From Achatina immaculata (taxonomy: Eukaryota > Mollusca > Gastropoda > Stylommatophora > Achatinidae), in assembly GCA_009760885.1 (NCBI GenBank), contig CM019716.1, forward strand, positions 13,655,702-13,719,701: DNA of 64,000 bases, in the 5' to 3' direction. The translations under genes were made by a program, and so were the position numbers. The notes under the pieces were generated by a model that saw only the letters and a program-made list of their open reading frames with translations, ran no database searches and was not told the origin of the DNA. The first letter of the stretch is position 1, and each line of letters opens with the position of its first letter. Positions 52,299-64,000 of this stretch are shown here, piece by piece.

Positions 52299-52388
52299 AC
52301 TTAACATCTAGCCCATATAATAGCTTAAAATTAACATCTAGCCCATATAGTAGCTTAAAATTAACATCTAGCTCATATAGCAACTTAA
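52299..52388. repeat. 30-bp tandem repeat, three units
   Basis: Unit TTAACATCTAGCCCATATA plus TAGCTTAAAA. Confidence 0.9.
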
Positions 52389-52459
52389 TGTTTTAATCCC
52401 CAAAGAGAAGAAGGCAACTAGACAGTCGTAGTTTTTGTTGTGTATATATGAAATATATA

Positions 52460-52501
52460 TTTTGGAAGGCAAAGTTCCGCAAGGTACATGCAAATGAATG
52501 A

Positions 52502-52504
<3 letters not shown>
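52460..52504 (+). mobile_element. very short LINE family A 3' fragment
   Basis: TTTGGAAGGCAAAGTTCCGC and AAGGTACATGCAAATGAATG are the last ~45 bp of family A, followed directly by a TA repeat. Confidence 0.75.

Positions 52505-52552
<48 letters not shown>
52505..52552. repeat. (TA)n microsatellite
   Basis: TA repeat starting at the end of the LINE fragment. Confidence 0.95.
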
Positions 52553-52554
<2 letters not shown>

Positions 52555-53511
52555 TCATTTAAATGGCTCATGGCAGTGAATGTGTTTTAGGAAATAACTG
52601 TCCCATCACACTTTGCAACAAAGAGAATATGCTAGCCCGTGATAGAAAATAAACAGACAATGAGAAAGTTTTATATGAATTTTTTTTTCATCTGTTACCA
52701 TACGTTTAGCATTACTGTGTGAGTAGCTTAGAAAAACAAAGATTCGATCCACCAACAGCTCGCTTCCCAAAGTTTTATCACATTTTAGAAAAGAAAGATA
52801 CTTTAGTTGAAGGTATTCATCTCTACTCTATACAGGATTTTTTTTCAAAAGTAAGTTATGCTGATGAATCAAAGCTAGCGACAAGTCCCACCGGGTTTCA
52901 CTGACTTTCGAACACACCTCATATTTATGCATATAAAAAGAAAGACCACACTTTAATTCAGCTCCCGTCATTTTCTCACATAGTTACAACTAGTGATTTA
53001 TTTATTTTCTTCCAATATTTTCGTTGTCTTATGGGCCAGACTTCTCCTCGAAGTTAACGTATTTCTTATGTTGAGCTTCTCTGACTCCGCTCTGACTGCT
53101 TTAATATTCACTCATGCAAAGATATCAGAAAAGACATCGCTTCTATTGTTTAAACATGATTGTTTTAATGGTGAATACAGATTTCCTTCGGCCTAAAAAA
53201 ATCTTCGTAATTGATTTTACCTGCACTGAGCAGACAATATTTCCTTGTGTGAAAGACACGAGACGCAGAATGGAGCTATTGCTTGCCAAGTTAATTTTTA
53301 CGAGGAGTCAAGTGGATTCTTTCCTTTTACTTTGACCATAAAAATGGCGTCTAGCCACAGATTCGGCGAGCAGGATATGTACTTTATCCTAGACACGCCT
53401 CTGCCTTTAGATGTTTTTCTTTTCTCTGTGCATACTCTGGTAACATCAGGTGGAAACTGCACCACTGAAATAAAAAACGTAATGTTCCAAGCCAAAACAG
53501 CTTTCTAACAA
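52553..53511. other. no gene recognised
   Basis: No conserved frame or repeat match seen. Confidence 0.35.
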
Positions 53512-54003
53512 ATGAGAAACATCTTGTGCAATGCACTTCTATCTATGAACTTGAGAAAGAGAATTCTAAAATGCTTATTTGAGCTTGTCCGAAGTGAGTC
53601 ATTGACAAGGAACAGATCGATAGAAAAATTACTAGAGGAAACAGAGATGTGGCTCATTAGAAAAATGTTAAGAATACCATGGACAGCTAAGATGACAAAA
53701 AACCAATGTCTAACAAAAGCAAATGTTGATGGGAAGCTAATTAAATCCACAGGAGAATGACACTCATCATTTATTGGAAATATCATGAGAAGAAGAGAGC
53801 TTGAAAGCATCATAACAACATAATAACAGGGAATATAAATGGGAAGAGATACAGGGGAAGACCAAGAAGAAGAAAAAACAATCAAGGGCAGTCTAACGCA
53901 ATGATAAAAAAATCACCAACTGAGATGATGGAAAATATCAAGGAACGGGATCTATGGAGAAGCAAGGCGGCCGTCGCCTATCGGCATGGCAGCTGATGAT
54001 GAT
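53512..54003 (+). mobile_element. LINE family D C-terminal fragment with (GAT)n tail
   Basis: Reads MNLRKRILKCLFELVRSES, EETEMWLIRKMLRIPWTAKM, then after frameshifts a GNIMRRRELES and RYRGRPRR-type end, and finally GCAGCTGATGATGATG. Confidence 0.8.
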
Positions 54004-55426
54004 GTATACTTTCCATTGCAACAATATGAAACCGTCATTACTGGCATATTTACACTAAATTTTTTCTTCATGCTTCTCCTTGTGATGCTGGTCCTCAACA
54101 TTCCAACTGCTCTCCCAACACACGCACACAGCACACACACACAAGCCCACACAAACATTCTGCACCAATGGAAGAGTTGTTTTTTGCGTGCATAGAACAA
54201 ATGAATTAGTCCTCATTCTTCATGACATGTCAGAGTCATAATCTTAGAATCTTGGCAGCTTCTCAACTGGAACAATATCGAAGCTTTTTTTTTTTAACAT
54301 TCAGTACCGTTACGCATGACTTGAAGAGCATTCGAAACCCGTAACATATCATTGTGCAGGTGAGTGTGCTTGCAGACAGCCTGCGGATGAAACAAGAATC
54401 TTACAACAAGGCCAACAACTGATTTTTTTTCTGCCATATTTTTATCCTGCTGCTGTGGAATGGATACAAGTTTGTCAGCGTTCTTTGCGATTTGTGCGCA
54501 TTCCTATTGCGCAGTCAGTGCTTAGCGACCAAGAGCTGACTGCTTCCGTCAAGATTAGAACTATGTCTAACCAACACATTATTCTATTCCATAAATTTTT
54601 CCCTGGTAACAAACTAAATATGGACGAGCCAAAAAGGAGCGAAAAGGAAGGCAAAACTAGTTCTAAAAATAAGCCATGCCGAAGACAGACGTGTCAAGTC
54701 TAAAAGCGCAGATATAGCAACACCATGACATAGCCCAAGCACTGCTATTTGCAGGGAAAGAGCAAGACATGTTGGGATCTAAGGATTGCCTCTCCTAACC
54801 CATCCTCTTCCCCCCCCCTCCCACCCCCAACCCTTTGAACAGTATGAAGGAAATGTAGGAAAGAAAGGAATGTATAAAAAAAAAAGAAAGCCACAGCTAG
54901 GTATAGCTAGACAACACAACGAAACAAATATTTGCAGCGCAGGTAAGCATTCCGGCCACCATATACACAATTTTGCTTGGGAAAGTTAGAATGCATTACA
55001 GGATGTAAACAATTAATATGTTCATTATCTTCAGATGTAATACATTTTCACCGTTGTAATTACACAACTTTACTATGCTTGGTATATCGTCATCTGTTCT
55101 GGACTTTATGTATCTGTATTTGTCTAAGCTCCCGAAGGTCCCTGTCTCAACTTCATTCACTATGCCTGTCTAAATTCAGTCGATTGCTGTCCATGATGTT
55201 ATTCTACCGCTTGGCGGCGCTCCCAGTGACAGGCAATTAAGATCCTCCAGAACGGCTAGCGGAACGGAGTTAAGGTGATATTCTTACACATTTGGGAAAC
55301 GCCCCCAAGAACGTGGATTAATGTGATATTTTGTCCAAAGATGACAATGATGATTATGGTGTCAGTAACAATGACTATATCCAGTTTATTTATGAGCATT
55401 TCTTGCTTTCTTCTTCTTCTTCTTCT

Positions 55427-55463
<37 letters not shown>

Positions 55464-57048
55464 AAATGGGGAGTACTTAGATGAATTGATCAGAACATCC
55501 TAGCTACATGCAATGTCAGACTTGCTGAGCGCGCTCCATCATGACACGGCACCGTCTCGACGATCTTAAGTGTAACGGACCTACCGGTTCACGAGAAGGC
55601 ATTCAGAGTCCTCATGTGACTTACATGAACTCGCGCGTTATCCGTGAACATGAACTCGCGCGTTATCCGTAAAACGAGAAAGTGATCTCTCATCATGTAT
55701 TTTGAGACCAGACATGAAAAATGGTGATCTTTTTTTTTTTTTTTGGTTTTGGTTTAGTGCTGTTTCCAGGTTCTGTTCCCCCCCCCCCCCTCTTTTTTTG
55801 TTTCTGGATGAATTTTTCAAGTCGTGAGAAATGACAAGTGTTGGCAGCATCTGCTGCCTTCGTTTCCAAGAATGTTGCCAACCTGGTTTCTTCTTACAGT
55901 TTGTATTCCTCTTCTTCTTTTTTTTCTCCCTCGCGTTCCACGGTTATGTACTCAGACGTGTTCTGGTATATATATGATAGTGATTTTTTCAACGAGAATA
56001 TTTATTTTTTAATTTATTGTACATAAAATCCTGTCTGTTCTAGGATGCCTCCTTTCGCAGGCAGACACTGGCAGGCGTTCAAGATTAAGCATTCAAGCAG
56101 CACTTCAGAAGATCACGACAGAATGAACAGGGAAAGGAAAAAACGATCTTTATTCTCGAAGGGTGAAGAATTGACGCTCATGCCAGTGTGACATTTTGCT
56201 CTTCATTACTCACCTTTCACTCCTACCTCACATTCGATGTAGCACAAGTATACACATATAACATTAAATTAAACATGTCTAAATGTGTGAAATAAGACTG
56301 CCACATTCACGAATATAAGATAATATTAGCTACGTGGGAGGTAACTAATATAAAATTGCAAGAAATAATAAAATTTAGATGTAGTTCTTGTCACATCACA
56401 TTCTTTCAATACGAACATAATACAGGAAAGGAAAGAACGCATTAGCATATGAGGTCTCACGTTATATGGCGGAATTTGATATGCTTTGACCATAACGGGG
56501 CAGGGATGGCCAGAACCCCCATGGTGGTGGAGTCTGCTAAAGAAGTACTGCACACTCCTTGCTTTTTTTAATCTGCACTTAGGGACTGAAAAAATTATCC
56601 GCCATAACCCGTTCCCAAGCCGACACGATGCTGTGGCTCAACTCCTTCATAGCATCAACTGCAAAGAACACCAGCTTGCAGTTCCAGGAAGATAGAAGAC
56701 AAGATGGACAAAGCAAACTAGTATATACTATTTCATACAACATATATGTGTATATTTTGGAGCAACTGTTGATCCATTAGACAGAGAGAATAGAGAACAT
56801 AACAGTTTCTCATCGTACTTATAGTTTCACATGATAATCAATTCTGAATCAGAAGACGACACAAAACGTCAAAAAAATAACTTCAGTAATGGATGAAGAA
56901 GGAGTAAGGATTAATGTCTGCGCTAAGCAATAGTTGCGACTACAGCAACAATAACAATAATTCGTTCCATTTGTTGTATATCTTTGGAGCAGCAACAAGG
57001 TAGAGTTCAGGAAAAAAAGAAAACAACTAATACCCATTAAAACACTCA
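54004..57048. other. about 3 kb without a recognised gene
   Basis: Small frames (for example 54455-54703 and 54977-55240) have no domain. Contains a CT microsatellite near 55408-55460, a 24-bp duplication at 55625-55673 (GAACTCGCGCGTTATCCGT twice) and poly-T/poly-C runs near 55730-55800. Confidence 0.35.
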
Positions 57049-57175
57049 TCATCATCATCATCATCATCATGTGCCGTGCCGACTGGCGTTGGCTATTATG
57101 CTTCTCCAGAGTACCCGATCCTTCATGCAGGCCATCAGTTCAGTTGGTGATCTCCTCTCACACCATCCCGTCAGA
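57049..57175 (-). mobile_element. LINE tail with (ATC)n end
   Basis: Inverted relative of the element at 7027-7138 (shared GCATAATAGCCAACGC and GAAGGAT-type blocks), ending in a CAT repeat. Confidence 0.7.
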
Positions 57176-57177
57176 CT

Positions 57178-57244
57178 GTCCAGTATCATTCATACAACTG
57201 CAGTATCATTCATACAACTGCAGTATCATTCATACAACTGCATA
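57178..57244. repeat. 20-bp tandem repeat, about 3.5 units
   Basis: Unit CAGTATCATTCATACAACTG. Confidence 0.95.
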
Positions 57245-58646
57245 CAACTTAAAACACTGCAGTATGGAAAAGAAGAACCATTATTACAAAAATAAACAGA
57301 TAAAAGATATGCTTGCACAACGAAAGTGTATACTGATTCCCTCGGTTTACGAGTTACTCGCGTAACGATGATTATCGATACCTGCCAGCCACATTGACTG
57401 TAATGGTAAATGCGATACGAGAAAAAGTCATCACACAACTTTCCCATGTTAACAGTGTTCTACGCTTATCATCCAGGCCTATCATCGTAGAATAGGACAG
57501 ATTAGACTCGTAAGACGGGAGAGGTCCGCTGTATTACAGTTTTTTTACTTAGCGATGAAGAAAACGCGCTGATCTATTCTCGCTTCCTTCCAGTCTCCGG
57601 CAGACAAATGAGAAATATAAATTTCGAGATAGACCAATTGTCTGCTAGCGCGGGGACACAGAGCTTCACACTACATTAGAGATCAGTTTTAGAACGGGTC
57701 ATATTCGCGTTTGGGGCCATTATTCATCTGTGATCAATAATAGCAAAGAAACAAGGCAGACAGACAGCTCTGTTTACTTTTCCTCCATGATAATAATATG
57801 GAAAGAGGCGGAAGATTAAACCAAAAAAAAAAAAAAAACAAATACGACTTATCAGTGGTTTTCATAGCAGATGATGGAAGTTTTTGTCTTCTCTACCCAA
57901 TAATCTTGGTTGTGGAGTCGGATTAAGAGCTGTAGAGAAAGCCAGTTTTAGGTTTATATAAAATTACTTTTCCTGCCTCAGTTCTGGTTCAGCGGAAGCT
58001 ATCTTCTGAAGCTCCGGGGCGTAAGCTGATCAAAGTCTTATCAAGTTTACAAGTGAATTCGTTATAGATAGCTTCTTGCGTTGCCTTAGAAATCCAACGA
58101 TGCAAGGATCGATTTGTTCTCCTCAGAACAGGTCATGATTTTCCAATTAAAACCTTCCTCTAATAATTGAAATTCGGTTTTAACACATTTCATGAGTCGG
58201 GAAGCTTTCCCCTCGACTACACAACAATAGTTGTAATTACCAATAAAGCAGTAATACCTAAAGCAAAACTACGATTTAAAGAAAAAGAAAGTTATTTGCT
58301 ACAGTACAAATACAAATGTTAACGAACGTGTCTCGGTCGTATGAAAAGTTTAGCAGATCGGCTCTGCCAGATTTTAGCGCCGAAACAATCCATATCATCT
58401 GTGTATCGGAAATCTGAGTTTTAAAAAAAGTGGCCTAAAATGTGTTACATTGAAATAACCATGTTAAGACTATTTAAAAGCTAAAATAGGAACAGCTTTA
58501 ATTCATTAAGGAGGCCATAGCTGTAACCTTTCGTTTTACACCCAAATACTACAAAAAGCTTACGGGACGAAGAAATGTGAAAAGAAAAAGAAAATATAAA
58601 TTCACACCAACGATATAAAACAAATAAGAATGAAAAAAATATAAAA
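57245..58646. other. no gene recognised
   Basis: Unique-looking AT-rich DNA without a usable frame or repeat match. Confidence 0.35.
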
Positions 58647-58725
58647 GGTAAAATTCACCCCTTTCATGCCATTAAGGCATTTTGGAGAGAGGTGTAGGGC
58701 CCGTAATTCCAAGACATGAAAGATG
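58647..58725 (-). mobile_element. SINE family 1, 3' fragment
   Basis: GGTAAAATTCACCCCTTTCA and TGCCATTAAGGCATTTTGG match the 3' end of the SINE family only. Confidence 0.7.
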
Positions 58726-58965
58726 TAAGAATGAAAAAAATGTAGTAGAAAAGAATGGAGCACGTAGCTGCGACTTGCAAGAAGTTGCGTAACAACAAGT
58801 GCTCCTTTTTTTAAACTCTTGCTTTAAATAGTCTGAACATTTTGTTATAACAGAGTAGCTGCAGTGGCTTTGTTAATATATATATTAGTGTCATATATCC
58901 TTATACCCAAAGACTATTCGTGTCAAACAAAAATGATGTTATTTCAGTCAATAGAGTTTAATTTA

Positions 58966-60170
58966 TTATTATTATGTACCGTGCCGGATAGCGTTGGAGA
59001 TCATGCTTCTCTATTTTGTGCGGTCCTTTGTTTTTTCCGGTTAATTCAGATGCTTTCATTTTCCCAAGCCACTTTGTCAGTCCACTGAGATATTTTTTTC
59101 TCTTGGCTTGCCTCTCTTCCCTTGTACTTGAAACTTTCCAGTCATTACTAAAATCTGTCTCTCTTCCTTTGTACTTGAAACTTTCCAGTCATTACTAAAA
59201 TCTGTCTCTCTTCCTTTGTACTTGAAACTTTCCAGTCATTACTAAAATCTCTGTCTCTCTTCCTTTGTACTTGAAACTTTCCAGTCATTACTAAAATCTC
59301 TGTCTCTCTTCCTTTGTACTTGAAACTTTCCAGTCATTACTAAAATCTCTGTCTCTCTTGACCTGTCTGAGAAATTTTGACTGCCTTTTTTCTTACAATT
59401 TTAACTAACTTTCAGGTTGTTCTGAAACTTCTCTGAGGACCTCATCGTTTGTTTCTCCGTCTGTCCAGGTTATTTGGCGTATCTTTCTCCGAAACCATAT
59501 TTCTACTCTGCTTCCAATTTTTTGGTCATATTTTTGTGTTTATTGTCCAGGTTTCACAACCATATAACAATACTGGCACTATATAGAACTGTAATACTCA
59601 TTTACGCACTGTTAGGGACATCGTCTTATTTGTTAGATCCTTCATCATGTTATAAAAAAGCTATTTTTGCCTTTCCTATTTCCTGGTTTCAACTGTGCAC
59701 TTGCAATCAGCTGTTAATGTTGCCACAAAGTAGTTGAATTTATTTACCCGTGTCAGCGTCTTCCTGTTTGAAAGATGTTGTATTTTTTTATGTTTATTCT
59801 TTCCTATATTATCAGTATTTCTGTCTTGTTGCTGATTAGCTCAATCTACTGTTATCTTCAATAATTTTTTTTTACGAGTTTCTATAAAATGCGTTCACTT
59901 TGTGCTGTTAGAACGGTGTCATCCACATATTTCAAGTTATTGACATTATGGCCTCTTATTTTAATTCCTTTGACATTTTTTTAAATGCCTGTGAGGAGGA
60001 GTCTGTCCTTCCACCAAGTGCGTCCATTTTGTGGTGGATGGTGGAGATATTTCCTTATCAAATCATCCTTCACACATCTATGTCAACTACTGGTTTAGCA
60101 AAACTCCTTAATACATTTATTTCTATAGACCTATAGTTTCTTTCAAGAGCTCGATGAACAATACAGTTTA
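58966..60170 (-). mobile_element. decayed LINE with internal tandem expansion
   Basis: Minus strand, ending in an (AAT)n tail at 58966-58977. From the 5' side it has a reverse-transcriptase piece (LKYVDDTVLTAQSER near 59912-59937), a C-terminal part near 59360-59600, and a GKFQVQRKRERQ…KYLSGLTKWLGK end. A 47-49-bp piece of the coding region is repeated five times at 59105-59357. Many stops. Confidence 0.65.
59105..59357. repeat. 47-49-bp tandem repeat inside the LINE, five units
   Basis: Unit CTTCCTTTGTACTTGAAACT plus TTCCAGTCATTACTAAAATC. Confidence 0.92.
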
Positions 60171-61047
60171 TTTCCTTTGCCATTTATTCCCTTCCTGAGG
60201 TCCGCAGATTCCTGGAGGTCAGCGAAAGGTCACACGGGGATGGTAGAGGAATGTTCTCAGCAGGGCGCACACATGTTGTTGTCACAGAAAATTAGATTCC
60301 ACATATCAGTGTCAGATCAATTTATTCTCTCATCTGTTACCGAACTTGCTGTCACTTGCTTACTTCAACTGTCACTTTATTTAACGTATATGATGCAGGC
60401 CTATGAATTTTTTTTAGCCGAATACTCACGATTAGCAGCAGTCTGTACAATTTGACACAGATTGCTAGTGGTGACCGCCATGCATTTCTCTCCCTCTGAC
60501 GTCACACTTCCCGCCAGTCGCTCGCAGTCACCTGCAACCTTCGTTCGTTCACCTCACAGTTTGTCCGAGAAGCAAGTCTATACTTAATAAGAATTATTTT
60601 TGTATATCACAAAGAACCCTTACCCCACAAATTCTCGAATTACGAAAACCCGGGGAGGGGGAGGGGTTATAATTTAATACCAAGTGGCGGACGAATATCT
60701 GGGGTGCAGGGTTGGGGTTTCAGGGTGCGGGGAGAGGCGAATTATCATTGATTCAGGAATTCCATGCCCCGAGGAAAGGTCAGAAATCTCTGTCTTGTGT
60801 GATTGCACATCTCTCCAGGGAGAGAGCTAGCCAAATAATACAATGAATGAGCATGTACTTCATCAAATCCCAGGGAATTATTATTTTTATTTTAAAATCA
60901 TTCTTTCATTTGCCTCAAGCCTGCTTGCTTAGTTTGGGTTGTAAAGTACAAATTTTTAAACAGCTCACATTGAAGGGTTGCTTTATTCTGTGCCGGAGGG
61001 GTAATGATGTTCTTGCCTTATCCAACAATCAACCAGCTACGTGTTAA

Positions 61048-61110
61048 CCTAGGGATTCTCAAACTTTGTGCCGCGGCATTTTAATGTGCCGCAAAATTTA
61101 GGAAATGTGG
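61048..61110. repeat. hAT-like terminus (second copy near 62727)
   Basis: CTAGGGATTCTCAAACTTTG and TGCCGCGGCA resemble hAT termini (CAG-GGTTCTCAAAC type). No partner terminus found; the satellite starts where it would be expected. Confidence 0.4.
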
Positions 61111-61278
61111 CGTGAAATTTCGTCACCTGAATTTAAAAAAATAACATCCCAATCAGTTAATTCACTTTTTATTTGTTTTGAACTTTTAACAACTTTTGTA
61201 ATAAGATAATACATTAAATTTCTTTCAAAATGTTAAAAATATATTGTTAAAAGCAAGAGGGCCCAGGATTAAGAACAG

Positions 61279-61374
61279 AGGTATGCCGCGACAGAAGTCT
61301 GTGTTACCAAGTGTGCCGCGACAGAAGTCTGTATTACCAAGTGTGCCGCGACAGAAGTCTGTGTTACCAAGTGT
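61279..61374. repeat. 30-bp satellite, three units
   Basis: Same unit as the longer arrays: TGCCGCGACAGAAGTCTGTG plus TTACCAAGTG. It ends at the duplication junction. Confidence 0.95.
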
Positions 61375-62958
61375 GCACTTGCAATCAGCTGTTAATGTTG
61401 CCACAAAGTAGTTGAATTTATTTACCCGTGTCAGCGTCTTCCTGTTTGAAAGATGTTGTATTTTTTTATGTTTATTCTTTCCTATATTATCAGTATTTCT
61501 GTCTTGTTGCTGATTAGCTCAATCTACTGTTATCTTCAATAATTTTTTTTTTACGAGTTTCTATAAAATGCGTTCACTTTGTGCTGTTAGAACGGTGTCA
61601 TCCACATATCTCAAGTTATTGACATTATGGCCTCTTATTTTAATTCCTTTGACATTTTTTTAAATGCCTGTGAGGAGGAGTCTGTCCTTCCACCAGGTGC
61701 GTCCATTTTGTGGTGGATGGTGGAGATATTTCCTTATCAAATCATCCTTCACACATCTATGTCAAGTACTGGTTTAGCAAAACTCCTTAATACATTTATT
61801 TCTATAGATCTATAGTTTCTTTCAAGAGCTCGATGAACAATAAAGTTTATTTCCTTTGCCATTTATTCCCTTCCTGAGGTCCGCAGATTCCTGGAGGTCA
61901 GAGAAAGGTCACACGGGGATGGTAGAGGAAAGTTCTCAGCAGGGCGCACACATGTTGTTGTCACAGAAAATTAGATTCCACATATCAATGTCAGATCAAT
62001 TTATTCTCTCATCTGTTACCGAACATGCTGTCACTTGCTTACTTCAACTGTCACTTTATTTAACGTATATGATGCAGGCCTATGAGTTTTTTTTAGCCGA
62101 ATACTCACGATTAGCAGCAGTCTGTACAATTTGACACAGATTGCTAGTGGTGACCGCCATGCATTTCTCTCCCTCTGACGTCACACTTCCCGCCAGTCGC
62201 TCGCAGTCACCTGCAACCTTCGTTCGTTCACCTCACAGTTTGTCCGAGAAGCAAGTCTATACTTAATAAGAATTATTTTTGTATATCACAAAGAACCCTT
62301 ACCCCACAAATTCTCGAATTACGAAAACCCGGGGAGGGGGAGGGGTTATAATTTAATACCAAGTGGCGGACGAATATCCGGGGTGCAGGGTTGGGGTTTC
62401 AGGGTGCGGGGAGAGGCGAATTATCATTGATTCAGGAATTCCATGCCCCGAGGAAAGGTCAGAAATCTCTGTCTTGTGTGATTGCACATCTCTCCAGGAG
62501 AGAGCTAGCCAATAATACAATGAATGAGCATGTACTTCATCAAATCCCAGGGAATTATTATTTTTATTTTAAAATCATTCTTTCATTTGCCTCAAGCCTG
62601 CCTGCTTAGTTTGGGTTGTAAAGTACAAATTTTTAAACAGCTCACATTGAAGGGTTGCTTTATTCTGTGCCGGAGGGGTAATGATGTTCTTGCCTTATCC
62701 AACAATCAACCAGCTACGTGTTAACCTAGGGATTCTCAAACCTTGTGCCGCGGCATTTTAATGTGCCGCAAAATTTAGGAAATGTGGCGTGAAATTTCGT
62801 CACCTGAATTTAAAAAAATAACATCCCAATCAGTTAATTCACTTTTTATTTGTTTTGAACTTTTAACAACTTTTGTAATAAGATAATACATTAAATTTCT
62901 TTCAAAATGTTAAAAATATATTGTTAAAAGCAAGAGGGCCCAGGATTAAGAACAGAGG

Positions 62959-63259
62959 TATGCCGCGACAGAAGTCTGTGTTACCAAGTGTGCCGCGACA
63001 GAAGTCTGTATTACCAAGTGTGCCGCGACAGAAGTCTGTGTTACCAAGTGTGCCAGGACAGAAGTCTGTGTTACCAAGTGTGCCGGGACAGAAGTCTGTG
63101 TTACCAAGTGTGCCGAGACAGAAGTCTGTGTTACCAAGTGTGTCGGGACAGAAGTCTGTGTTACCAAGTGTGCCGAGACAGAAATCTGTGTTACCAAGTG
63201 TGCCGGGACAGAAGTCTGTGTTACAAAGTGTGCCAAGACAGAAGTCTGTGTTACCAAGT
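62959..63259. repeat. 30-bp satellite, ten units
   Basis: Unit TGCCGCGACAGAAGTCTGTG plus TTACCAAGTG, with ccgcg/ccggg/ccgag/ccaag variants. All units are exactly 30 bp, so frames stay open on both strands (to 134 codons). Confidence 0.95.
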
Positions 63260-63352
63260 AAGATAACAAATATTGTAGGATTAAACCTCGAAAAAATCGT
63301 AGACAAAGCACTTTAGTGAGACGTGAGAGAAAGAAAAATCACAAGAGAATTA

Positions 63353-63440
63353 CCTGGGATTCGAACACAGACTCCGGTAGGACGAGCAGCCGTCTAGCCA
63401 CGAGAGAACAGCGTACTATCGACTTAGCCAACTAGCACCC
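63353..63440 (-). mobile_element. second tRNA-derived SINE head, between satellite arrays
   Basis: Reverse complement: GGGTGCTAGTTGGCTAAGTC (box A-like) and box B GTGTTCGAATCCC, about 90 nt apart in total, with a long variable region. The fold is imperfect and it is embedded in repeats, so it is a SINE head rather than a working tRNA gene. Confidence 0.5.
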
Positions 63441-63595
63441 CAAAAAAGGTGTTTTGTTGACAAAGTCTTTAGTAACTGCTCAGCAGACATGAGAGACCGT
63501 GACACCCGGAAAGAAACGAGGTCGTGACACACAGAAATTCCGTAGCTTAGATTCATTCTCTCTAGCAGGTACCAACTAGACAGACATACACACGG

Positions 63596-63854
63596 TGTGT
63601 TACCAAGTGTGCCGGGACAGAAGTCTGTGTTACCAAGTGTGCCGAGACAGAAGTCTGTGTTACCAAGTGTGCCGAGACAGAAGTCTGTGTTACCAAGTGT
63701 GCCGAGACAGAAGTCTGTGTTACCAAGTGTGCCGAGACAGAAGTCTGTGTTACCAAGTGTGCCGGGACAGAAGTCTGTGTTACCAAGTGTGCCGGGACAG
63801 AAGTCTGTGTTACCAAGTGTGCCAAGACAGAAGTCTGTGTTACCAAGTGTGCCG
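63596..63854. repeat. 30-bp satellite, nine units
   Basis: Same unit as 62959-63259, mostly the gccgaga and gccggga variants. The two arrays are separated by the 63260-63595 segment. Confidence 0.95.
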
Positions 63855-64000
63855 CTGTTTGACAACGTTTGGGAGTGGATGGATTAACTGTTAGTTGAGC
63901 TTCCATCTCTGTTGTTACCTTCGCCATAATGCACCTTACCGAAAACAGATCCAATGCAGTCCGCTTTTCCGGGGCCCAGATGGTGGAGGAGGGTACGGAG

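Larger units (their letters stand above)
59694..63050. repeat. 1.68-kb tandem duplication
   Basis: 59694-61373 recurs at 61372-63050 with an offset of 1678 bp and about 1% difference. The junction joins a 30-bp satellite unit (…CCAAGTGTGC) to …GTGCACTTGCAATC with shared TGTGC, a microhomology breakpoint. Both copies contain LINE sequence, unique DNA and the start of the satellite. Confidence 0.93.

Noticed and set aside
63353..63440. Possible tRNA gene on the minus strand
   Set aside because: Too long and poorly paired, embedded between satellite arrays; treated as a SINE head.
62902..63954. Open frames of 90-149 codons on both strands
   Set aside because: Thirty-base satellite units leave all frames without stops; overlapping frames on both strands cannot all be genes.
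63890..64000. Possible upstream KCC exon at the window edge (minus strand, ending before gtaagg)
   Set aside because: A donor-like GTAAGG follows an open stretch, but the peptide shows no KCC N-terminal similarity and the exon is cut by the window end.

Overview
The window is nuclear DNA from an animal. It is AT-rich and full of introns, microsatellites, minisatellites, non-LTR retrotransposon tails, tRNA-derived SINEs and mariner/hAT/piggyBac-like DNA transposons. The repeat mix and the moderately diverged transporter suggest an invertebrate, most likely a lophotrochozoan such as a mollusc; the phylum is an inference. I see no bacterial genes, operons, CRISPR arrays or credible free-standing tRNA genes.

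One real protein-coding gene is recognisable: a K-Cl cotransporter (KCC, SLC12A4-7 type) on the minus strand. Twenty-two coding exons lie between 37693 (first visible exon, TM1) and 4252 (stop codon). They give about 885 codons covering all twelve membrane segments, the large TM5-TM6 extracellular loop and nearly all of the cytosolic C-terminus. The start codon and N-terminal cytosolic part were not found and probably lie beyond 64000. One short C-terminal exon between 4974 and 9937 may be missing. Exon phases agree at every junction that could be checked. Three introns carry minor-spliceosome (U12) signals, one of them AT-AC, and two of these flank a single 90-nt exon. A fourth intron has a U12-like donor only, and another intron appears to be GC-AG.

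The rest is repeat landscape. 1-4250: 3' flank or UTR with a piggyBac-like element. 5-10 kb: LINE fragments and a composite element built from internal tandem units. 10-37 kb: introns with SINEs, 5'-truncated LINEs with target-site duplications, nested insertions and minisatellites. 38-45 kb: a MITE, a 51-bp minisatellite and a 2.15-kb tandem duplication carrying a mariner transposon. 45-58 kb: LINE tails, a hAT-like element, microsatellites and unassigned DNA. 59-64 kb: a decayed LINE, a 1.68-kb tandem duplication and 30-bp satellite arrays. Most long open frames outside the KCC exons are minisatellites whose unit is a multiple of three, or decayed transposon proteins. I found no convincing new multi-gene system; the unusual things are the splicing signals and the structures of the repeats.
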